The notes under the pieces were generated by a model. That model was not told where the DNA came from. It searched no databases and was given only the letters and a program-made list of their open reading frames with translations. A stretch of DNA of 9,529 bases from Oscillospiraceae bacterium. GTDB taxonomy: Bacteria > Bacillota > Clostridia > Oscillospirales > Ruminococcaceae. Shown piece by piece: positions 1 to 3,543 of the stretch. The DNA lies in NCBI GenBank assembly GCA_009784765.1, contig WQXP01000029.1, forward strand, positions 1-9,529. Reading direction: 5' to 3'. Within the stretch, counting starts at the first letter, position 1. Every line of letters begins with the position of its first letter. The position numbers and the translations under genes were made by a program.

Positions 1-119
1 AAAAGACTCCGTTTTTGCCGCGTTGATTCGTCCAACGTGGTTAAACGGTCTCTTTTATTCTGCAGTTGCGATTCTGCGTTTTCAGCCGCTTTTGAAGTTG
101 CGGTTCTTAATCTATTATC
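1..119. other. Left-edge stretch without a recognisable gene
   Basis: No convincing coding region is seen here on either strand. The plus-strand reading frame that opens at 23 and runs to 304 crosses a promoter, a palindrome and a Shine-Dalgarno site, so it is not a gene. On the minus strand this stretch would be the 5' leader of whatever is transcribed from the promoter at 121-149, whose gene would lie beyond position 1. A weak inverted repeat (CCGC/GCGG near 87-104) is present but has no T-tract. Confidence 0.4.
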
Positions 120-162
120 TATTGTATTACACTTCTTTCGATTTGTCAACCACTTTTCGAAA
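120..162 (-). repeat. Promoter-bearing repeat, copy 1
   Basis: This matches 503-547 on the same strand over about 43 positions with roughly three substitutions and one single-base indel. The shared core includes the -35, spacer and -10 of a minus-strand promoter plus the AT-rich upstream flank. The spacer is conserved as well as the hexamers, so this is a true duplication and not two promoters that merely both match the consensus. The pair brackets the toxin-like locus. Confidence 0.75.
121..149 (-). promoter_or_regulatory. Minus-strand promoter, copy 1 of a duplicated promoter
   Basis: Read on the minus strand there is TTGACA (149-144), a 17-nt spacer and TACAAT (126-121), a near-perfect sigma-A type promoter with transcription leftward, start expected near 114. 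Spacer and flanks are nearly identical to the minus-strand promoter at 504-532, so the two are paralogous copies. Nothing identifiable lies downstream inside the window. The target is probably a gene or RNA beyond the left edge. Confidence 0.65.
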
Positions 163-199
163 TTTTATTCGTAGAATTGCACGAAATTTTAGCCCGATT

Positions 200-218
200 T
201 TTGTGCAACTTGCACAAA
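200..218. promoter_or_regulatory. Perfect 19-bp palindrome, operator-like
   Basis: TTTGTGCAA, a central C, then TTGCACAAA form a perfect 9+1+9 inverted repeat. It lies about 23 bp upstream of the -35 of the toxin promoter and about 50 bp upstream of the minus-strand promoter at 121-149, so it could serve either. It has no T-tract and sits in non-coding DNA, which fits a binding site for a dimeric regulator better than a terminator. I do not recognise the regulator. Confidence 0.45.
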
Positions 219-241
219 GAAATGAAGTTCAAGTGTGTGGC

Positions 242-270
242 TTGACTTTTTCGACGAAATGTGATATAAT
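242..270 (+). promoter_or_regulatory. Promoter of the small toxin-like mRNA
   Basis: TTGACT (242-247), a 17-nt spacer and a perfect TATAAT (265-270), preceded by TGA as an extended -10. The transcription start is expected near 277. This would give a leader of about 33 nt and an mRNA of about 190 nt ending at the terminator at 431-462. It is among the best promoter matches in the window, which fits a strongly expressed type I toxin message held down by antisense RNA. Confidence 0.8.
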
Positions 271-284
271 TTTTTTGTACGGAG

Positions 285-304
285 TCACCGCCGAAAGGAG
301 GTGA
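285..304 (+). promoter_or_regulatory. SD-sequestering hairpin in the toxin mRNA leader
   Basis: TCACC (285-289) pairs with GGTGA (300-304). After a single G-A mismatch, CC (291-292) pairs with GG (297-298), closing a GAAA tetraloop (293-296). The right arm is the Shine-Dalgarno sequence AAGGAGGTGA (295-304), so the hairpin would bury the ribosome binding site. The RNA I of the Fst/par system also hides its SD in a 5' stem-loop. The pairing is seen by eye and its stability was not computed. Confidence 0.65.
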
Positions 305-329
305 GGAATTTGAATTACGTACTCACAAT
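305..329 (+). repeat. Split direct repeat, toxin-side copy (DRa/DRb-like)
   Basis: GGAATTTG-A-ATTACGT-ACTCACAAT spans the TTG start codon (310-312) of the small peptide gene. The same elements recur in the same order at 472-499, with one substitution and 3 extra bases before the last block. Because 472-499 is transcribed antisense from the promoter at 504-532, the antisense RNA should base-pair with this start-codon region. This mirrors the DRa/DRb elements of par. Confidence 0.85.
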
Positions 330-402
330 CGTTGCGACTGTCATAGCGGATGTACTGGTGTACATTATAATCCGTAAGTGGTTGGATGGTCGTAAAAAGT
401 GA
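310..402 (+). CDS. Fst-like small hydrophobic peptide, putative type I toxin
   Basis: This encodes a 30-aa peptide beginning with TTG. It is preceded by an ideal SD (AAGGAGGTGA, 295-304, 8 nt between GGAGG and the start). Residues 3 to about 21 are almost wholly hydrophobic (one Asp, at 14) and would form a single membrane helix. The tail is RKWLDGRKK, a basic and aromatic end. Fst-family type I toxins are about 30 aa, with one helix and a C-terminal Trp-Leu-(Asp/Asn) followed by charged residues, and they damage the membrane when overproduced. The Pro common in the first half of Fst helices is missing here. The context supports the call: strong promoter, SD hairpin, shared bidirectional terminator, and a convergent antisense promoter with repeats. 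The RNA layout supports it more than the peptide sequence does. The alternative is a small membrane protein of other function. Confidence 0.75.
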   Translation: MNYVLTIVATVIADVLVYIIIRKWLDGRKK

Positions 403-426
403 AATCTTCGCACGACAGCACGTTCC

Positions 427-497
427 TAAAAAACCGCCCGGGGCTGGTCCCCCGGGCGGTTTCTTTCGTGCGGAATTTGCATTACGTTGTACTCACA
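427..497 (-). ncRNA. Putative antisense antitoxin RNA (RNA II-like)
   Basis: The promoter at 504-532 should start a minus-strand RNA near 497. It would run through the complement of the repeat (499-472) and end at the GC-rich hairpin (462-431), which on this strand is followed by a T-run (433-428). The predicted length is about 70 nt; RNA II of par is about 65 nt. It has two regions complementary to the toxin mRNA: the whole shared terminator, and the repeat matching the toxin start region (305-329). It holds no convincing ORF. The ends are inferred from promoter and terminator positions and not measured. Confidence 0.72.
431..462. terminator. Bidirectional intrinsic terminator shared by toxin mRNA and antisense RNA
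   Basis: A perfect 13-bp stem, AAACCGCCCGGGG (431-443) with CCCCGGGCGGTTT (450-462), encloses a 6-nt loop CTGGTC. The minus-strand exit has the better T-run (six T, 433-428). The plus-strand exit reads TTTCTTTC. An outer GCACG/CGTGC pairing (418-422 with 467-471) could extend the structure. The plus-strand loop reads CUGG, matching the YUNR U-turn motif used for loop-loop contact by antisense systems, including par RNA I. Confidence 0.9.
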
Positions 498-499
498 AT
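472..499 (-). repeat. Split direct repeat, antisense-side copy
   Basis: GGAATTTG-C-ATTACGT-TGT-ACTCACAAT on the plus strand repeats 305-329 with one substitution and a 3-base insertion between blocks. The identical blocks are 8, 7 and 9 bp. It falls at the 5' end of the predicted antisense RNA, so on the RNA level it is complementary to the toxin start region. Different spacing between the two blocks in the two transcripts is compatible with bipartite pairing. Confidence 0.85.
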
Positions 500-502
500 A
501 TA

Positions 503-547
503 TATTGTATCACACTTCTCTCGATTTGTCAACGACTTTTTCGAAAA
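503..547 (-). repeat. Promoter-bearing repeat, copy 2
   Basis: This is the second copy of the repeat at 120-162, in the same orientation. The shared stretch runs from the -10 through the spacer and -35 into the AT-rich upstream flank of a minus-strand promoter. The copies are about 380 bp apart and flank the toxin-like gene, either as traces of local duplication or as recombination points that could delete it. Confidence 0.75.
504..532 (-). promoter_or_regulatory. Promoter of the antisense RNA
   Basis: On the minus strand there is TTGACA (532-527), a 17-nt spacer and TACAAT (509-504). The -35 is perfect, the -10 matches 5 of 6, and the spacing is optimal. The start is expected near 497, placing the repeat 472-499 at the very 5' end of the RNA. 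It is divergent from the rluA-family promoter (-35 at 574), with about 41 bp between the two -35 elements. Confidence 0.75.
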
Positions 548-573
548 ATTTCGCCGAATTATCAAAATCTCTA

Positions 574-602
574 TTGACATTATGCGCAGAGTGTGGTACA
601 CT
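574..602 (+). promoter_or_regulatory. Promoter of the pseudouridine synthase gene
   Basis: TTGACA (574-579), a 17-nt spacer and TACACT (597-602), preceded by TGG as an extended -10. Transcription should start at about 608-610, which coincides with the ATG at 609. No SD lies between this promoter and the ATG, so the mRNA would be leaderless or nearly so. Confidence 0.65.
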
Positions 603-608
603 GAGCTA

Positions 609-1526
609 ATGACACTACACACATATACAATTGCCCGCAACGATGCGGGGCAGCGATTAGACCGCTTCTTGGCTAAACAGGGGCTGACTGTCGGGGTAGT
701 CCGCAAAGCACTGCGGAACAAAGACATCAAAGTTGACGGGAAGCGTGTTTCGGCGGACTATAAGCTCATCGCGGGGGAGGAAATACGGGTATATCTGCAA
801 AGCGAAATCCAAGCGGTGGCGGCGAAAAAGCCGCGTTTTTACGGCGTTTCTGTCAAGTTAGACATTGTTTATGAAGACGAGAACCTCCTGCTTGTGAATA
901 AGCCGGTAGGACTGCTCTGCCATGAAGATGACAGCGGTAATCCCGACACGCTCATTAACCGAATTAAAGCTTACTTGGCAAAGCAGGAAAATGAGACGGA
1001 CTACAGCGCGCTGTGCAATCGCATTGACCGCAACACCTGCGGAATAGTAATCGCCGCGAAAAACGCAGAAACTCTGCGTGAGATGAATGACAAAATCAAA
1101 AATCGCGAACTTACGAAGCTCTATCTGTGTATACTTGTCGGTATTCCGAAAGAGCGTGAAGCTACACTCACGAGCTTTATGGAAAAAGACGAGGCGACGA
1201 ATACAGTAAAAGTTTTCAAGACAAAACCCGCAAACGCGCCGAATGTAAAAACTGCAATCACAAAATACCGCGTGCTTGAAACACGCGGCAATTTAGCATT
1301 AGCAGAAGTCAACCTCATAACAGGGCGAACTCATCAAATCCGCGCCCACATGGCGAGCATCGGCTGTCCCCTTCTCGGCGACGGCAAATACGGACGCGCC
1401 GCCGTGAACAAAAGCTACGGTTTCGCGAATAAGCAAGCCCTGTGCAGTTATAAGCTGATTTTAGACGGCAGAACCCACGAAGTCCGCGATATTTGGTTTC
1501 TGGAGCGTTTTCGAGAGCTTCAGTAG
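609..1526 (+). CDS. RluA-family rRNA pseudouridine synthase
   Basis: This 305-aa protein has an N-terminal S4 RNA-binding domain (about 13-63) and a RluA-type catalytic domain (about 85-300). It would isomerise specific uridines, most likely in 23S rRNA. Visible motifs are VNKPVG (96-101), the catalytic-aspartate motif CNRIDRNTCG (136-145, Asp140) and the late motif TGRTHQIRAHM (238-248) followed by GDGKYG. The usual HRLDxxTSG is here NRIDxxTCG, but the Asp and flanking Arg are kept. I chose the ATG at 609 because the S4 domain begins a few residues later; the frame stays open upstream to 399 but crosses the terminator and promoters. The gene converges with the neighbour ending at 1520 and overlaps it by 7 nt. 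Which paralogue (RluC, RluD or other) cannot be decided. Confidence 0.9.
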   Translation: MTLHTYTIARNDAGQRLDRFLAKQGLTVGVVRKALRNKDIKVDGKRVSADYKLIAGEEIRVYLQSEIQAVAAKKPRFYGVSVKLDIVYEDENLLLVNKPVGLLCHEDDSGNPDTLINRIKAYLAKQENETDYSALCNRIDRNTCGIVIAAKNAETLREMNDKIKNRELTKLYLCILVGIPKEREATLTSFMEKDEATNTVKVFKTKPANAPNVKTAITKYRVLETRGNLALAEVNLITGRTHQIRAHMASIGCPLLGDGKYGRAAVNKSYGFANKQALCSYKLILDGRTHEVRDIWFLERFRELQ

Positions 1527-2161
1527 GTATAAATCTGCTTCAGGCGGATTTCCCGCAGAATCAGCGGCAGTGTTCCTAAAATCCCGAGCAGGAAAATTCC
1601 GCCGACAGCAAGAAACAAAAACGAACTGCGGTTGCTGCATACGCATGAATACTCGTTGCATTCGCCGCAAAGAGTCGCGTCGTCTGTGCCGTCGTCGCTT
1701 CCGGGCTCCTCAGTAGCTGCGGGTGTGTCTGTAAAGTCGTGCGACTCCGTCGTAAGCGGTGGTAGTGTCGGCGGAACATAATCAGAGGGTATCGGATTAT
1801 GGAGAACTGTTCCCCCGGGAATGTGCAGCGTCGTCGGTGAAGTTTCGCTTGCGCCGCTCGGCGAAGTTGCCGTGGGGGCTGAGTCGCTTGAGGCAGCCGC
1901 CGTATCACTTGCAGCAGAGGACAGGCTTGTCGTTTCATTGGGCGATGTCGGCGAAGCCGGCGAATTTGCTGTACTCGGCGAACTCGGCGAATTCGGGGAA
2001 CTCGGCGAAGTCGCTACAGGGCTTGTTACAGTAGTTACAGCAGTTACAGTAGTCTCCGAGGGCGTGTCTGTCGGTGGCGGCTCAGGCTCTTCTGCCGCCA
2101 CCGTCGCGAACAAACTCATCGCCATTAGCGATATAAGTAAAACATTTCGAATTCTTTTCAT
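1520..2161 (-). CDS. Secreted, Ser/Thr/Pro-rich membrane-anchored protein of unknown function
   Basis: This 213-aa protein has a clear signal peptide (KR at the N-terminus, hydrophobic 7-21, cleavage likely after TVAA at 23). A long low-complexity Ser/Thr/Pro/Ala region (about 24-150) follows, then an acidic patch (151-162) and a compact cysteine cluster CGECNEYSCVC (165-175). Next come a transmembrane helix (about 181-202) and a short tail rich in Arg/Lys and Tyr. The predicted topology is type I: mucin-like stalk outside, cysteine knot next to the membrane. The SD GAAAGG (2171-2176) sits 9 nt before the ATG. It follows the spoVM candidate by 24 nt and is probably in the same transcript. The stalk is built on 9-bp DNA repeats. 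I do not recognise the family. The Cys cluster could bind metal or form disulfides. Confidence 0.8.
   Translation of the reverse strand: MKRIRNVLLISLMAMSLFATVAAEEPEPPPTDTPSETTVTAVTTVTSPVATSPSSPNSPSSPSTANSPASPTSPNETTSLSSAASDTAAASSDSAPTATSPSGASETSPTTLHIPGGTVLHNPIPSDYVPPTLPPLTTESHDFTDTPAATEEPGSDDGTDDATLCGECNEYSCVCSNRSSFLFLAVGGIFLLGILGTLPLILREIRLKQIYTY
1947..2009. repeat. Degenerate 9-bp tandem repeats inside the secreted-protein gene
   Basis: Units close to CTCGGCGAA (plus strand) occur at 1947, 1956, 1974, 1983, 1992 and 2001, with one degenerate unit at 1965. On the coding strand they encode Ser-Pro-(Ser/Asn) triplets of the extracellular stalk. Each unit is three codons, so gain or loss of units would change stalk length without breaking the frame. 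Confidence 0.8.
2022..2057. repeat. Second 9-bp repeat cluster in the same gene
   Basis: Units of the type GTAGTTACA occur at 2022, 2031 and 2040, with a partial unit at 2049. They encode the Thr-Val-Thr-Ala-Val-Thr-Thr stretch near the start of the stalk. This block is distinct in sequence from the 1947-2009 repeats but has the same 9-bp period. Confidence 0.75.
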
Positions 2162-2185
2162 TTTTGCATTCCTTTCATAACTTGA

Positions 2186-2254
2186 CTATTTTTTCATAAA
2201 GAATTTCAACAGCTTCGATAAAGCACGCGGGCTTCGAAATACCATGATACGCAT
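2186..2254 (-). CDS. spoVM: SpoVM-like spore coat localisation peptide
   Basis: This encodes a 22-aa amphipathic, strongly basic peptide starting MRIMVFRSPRALS and ending in Lys-Lys. B. subtilis SpoVM is 26 aa (MKFYTIKLPKFLGG...). It is an amphipathic helix that recognises the curved forespore membrane and anchors the SpoIVA coat ATPase. Shared features are a basic residue at 2 and 7, Pro at exactly position 9 followed by a basic residue, Leu at 12, then hydrophobic pairs and Lys/Arg. GGAGGT (2263-2268) lies 8 nt upstream of the ATG. Location is strong support: in B. subtilis spoVM follows rsgA-rpe-thiN in this same cluster. It starts 15 nt after the stop of the 57-aa gene. The alternative is a chance small ORF, which SD, position and pattern make unlikely. 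Confidence 0.72.
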   Translation of the reverse strand: MRIMVFRSPRALSKLLKFFMKK

Positions 2255-2269
2255 AAGTACATACCTCCG

Positions 2270-2443
2270 TTAAGTTGTTTTGAACAGCCAAATCCCGAGA
2301 CCAATCAGCGCAATCCCGATTGTTATAATAAACAAAGTCGGCGATATAAAACAAAAGCAGAGGAGTGCGCCTCCAAACGCGATTGTTACAATCGGGGCTT
2401 TGGTGTTTTTTGATTTTGCACAGCATTTTCGTGTTCTTGTCAT
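2270..2443 (-). CDS. Small two-helix membrane protein, function unknown
   Basis: This encodes 57 aa. The N-terminal 15 residues are very basic with a Cys pair (RKCC). Two hydrophobic helices follow, about 17-34 (containing CFCF) and 37-54, joined by a short Ser-Pro turn, and the protein ends in Lys-Thr-Thr. The SD AGGAGGT (2451-2457) with a 7-nt spacer is one of the strongest in the window and identifies the start. By the positive-inside rule the basic N-terminus should be cytoplasmic, giving a hairpin topology. It lies between rsgA and the spoVM candidate. Overlapping longer frames on either strand lack an SD and hydrophobic structure. I do not recognise the family; a link to sporulation is only suggested by the neighbour. 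Confidence 0.7.
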   Translation of the reverse strand: MTRTRKCCAKSKNTKAPIVTIAFGGALLCFCFISPTLFIITIGIALIGLGIWLFKTT

Positions 2444-2486
2444 GGCTTTTACCTCCTGTGAGAACAGTATCTGTCAAGCACCCTGC

Positions 2487-2505
2487 GCGACGGCAGAGCC
2501 GCCGC
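2487..2505 (-). promoter_or_regulatory. GC-rich hairpin upstream of the 57-aa gene
   Basis: On the minus strand GCGGCGGC and GCCGTCGC form an 8-bp stem (one G-U pair) with a TCT loop. No T-run follows, so it is not a standard terminator. It could be an mRNA processing or stability element between rsgA and the small genes, or an attenuating structure. A TTGACA (2477-2472) follows it, but I see no good -10 at the right distance. Confidence 0.35.
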
Positions 2506-2523
2506 TTCGGTTGCTCTTGTATA

Positions 2524-2682
2524 TCATATGCAAGGAGGCGCAATAGTGTTACAGGATTTCGGCATACAGTTCATCGAAAATCTGACCGCCTTCGATTTCA
2601 GCAATCGTGCCACTAATTCTTCCGCGCTGTTGACTATGAGCCGTCGCGGCAATGGCGGAATTTGCATTCTTGTAGTTTCCAT
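2524..2682 (-). CDS. Small ORF downstream of rsgA with a possible frameshift
   Basis: An ATG at 2682 has a good SD (AGGAG with 7 nt spacing) 12 nt after the rsgA stop. In that frame the product is 52 aa, starting METTRMQIPPLPRRL, with unremarkable composition and several Arg/Ile codons not favoured by neighbouring genes. The alternative frame, ending at 2549, reads NYKNANSAIAATAHSQQRG and finishes EGGQIFDELYAEIL, with codons like those of the neighbours. One extra A in the GGAAAC run right after the start would join ATG to that frame and give a 44-aa protein. It may be a decayed gene, a homopolymer error, or a real 52-aa product. No family is recognised. Confidence 0.35.
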   Translation of the reverse strand: METTRMQIPPLPRRLIVNSAEELVARLLKSKAVRFSMNCMPKSCNTIAPPCI

Positions 2683-2694
2683 AACTTTTCTCCT

Positions 2695-3543
2695 TTACCA
2701 ATCATCTTTTGCCTTTTTCGCTTCGTCATAAATCGCTAAGTAGCTCTCATAGCGCGAGCCGCCTTTCGGGAACACACAGCCTTCCTCACCATGATGCGTA
2801 CACCCGCCAAACTTGCATTTGCCGATTAGCGGAACAAACTCACGGAAATACAGCGCGACATCTTCGGGGAGAAGTTCGCCGTAGGAGGTTGTAACAACAG
2901 TCGAAAATCCGGGCGTATCCGCTAAGTAACCCGACGCGCCAAGCTCATACAGCGCGACTGTTCGCGTAGTATGCCGCCCCCGCCCGAGCTTGCGGCTGAT
3001 TTCCCCCGTAGCGGCTTCTATCCCCGGAACAAGGGCGTTGAGCAAAGTCGTTTTCCCAACCCCGGAGTTGCCAATCAGCGCGGAGGTTTTTCCGCCGAGA
3101 AACCCGGTGAGTCGCGCTAAATCACCGCTTTCGAAGCACGTGAACCCTGCACCCTCATAGACTGCCGCCAAATCGGCGGCTTTTTTATCTAACTTAGTGA
3201 ACACAAACACAGGCTCAATGCCTTGGTTCTCGAGTATGACTGTCAAGCGGTCGATTACAAGGGCGTTCGGCCGCGGTTCACAGGAAGACACGACAATCAC
3301 CCCGCAGTCAAGGTTCGCGAGGGGCGGGCGTACAAGCACATTACGCCGAGGTGCAATTTCGCTGATGACATAATCCCCCCCTTCCCTCTCGACAGTCACG
3401 AAATCGCCGATACAAGGGCTGATTTTCTTCAGGCGGAACAGCCCCTTGGGCTTGCAGGTAATCAGCTCAAAATCCGGCTGCCCGCACATGACTTTATAAT
3501 TCCCTGCTACTGATGTTATAACGATTCCATTCATCACACTCAT
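2695..3543 (-). CDS. rsgA: Ribosome small-subunit-dependent GTPase RsgA
   Basis: This 282-aa protein is a circularly permuted GTPase that acts late in 30S subunit assembly and helps release assembly factors. The N-terminal OB-fold spans about 4-66. The permuted GTPase core follows: G4 TKLD (116-119), P-loop GNSGVGKTT (158-166), the switch region RHTTRTV (190-196) and G3 DTPG (209-212). The C-terminal zinc motif has Cys243, Cys248, His250 and Cys256. The length is close to the family norm. Its ATG overlaps the prkC stop as ATGA, so translation is probably coupled; no clear SD is seen, and an alternative Met is at residue 4. In B. subtilis the homologue CpgA is a substrate of PrkC, which fits this adjacency. 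Confidence 0.95.
   Translation of the reverse strand: MSVMNGIVITSVAGNYKVMCGQPDFELITCKPKGLFRLKKISPCIGDFVTVEREGGDYVISEIAPRRNVLVRPPLANLDCGVIVVSSCEPRPNALVIDRLTVILENQGIEPVFVFTKLDKKAADLAAVYEGAGFTCFESGDLARLTGFLGGKTSALIGNSGVGKTTLLNALVPGIEAATGEISRKLGRGRHTTRTVALYELGASGYLADTPGFSTVVTTSYGELLPEDVALYFREFVPLIGKCKFGGCTHHGEEGCVFPKGGSRYESYLAIYDEAKKAKDDW

Noticed and set aside
23..304. Open frame of 93 codons on the plus strand at the left end
   Set aside because: It runs through a promoter, a palindrome and an SD hairpin, has no SD of its own, and its composition is that of AT-rich non-coding DNA.
399..608. Upstream extension of the rluA-family frame
   Set aside because: It crosses the bidirectional terminator, the repeat and two promoters. 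The S4 domain begins right after the ATG at 609, so the extension is not coding.
1821..2180. Plus-strand frame rich in Gly/Glu/Val with a hydrophobic end
   Set aside because: It is the mirror image of the repeat-built stalk and signal peptide of the minus-strand gene, with no SD.
2175..2543. Minus-strand 122-codon frame across the small-gene interval
   Set aside because: It has no SD and odd composition, and it overlaps the 57-aa gene and the spoVM candidate, which both have strong SDs and sensible products.
2655..2668. 14-bp match GCGGAATTTGCATT shared with 470-483
   Set aside because: One such match is not surprising in a window of this size. The second half of the split repeat and the promoter are missing here, so it is not a third par-like repeat.
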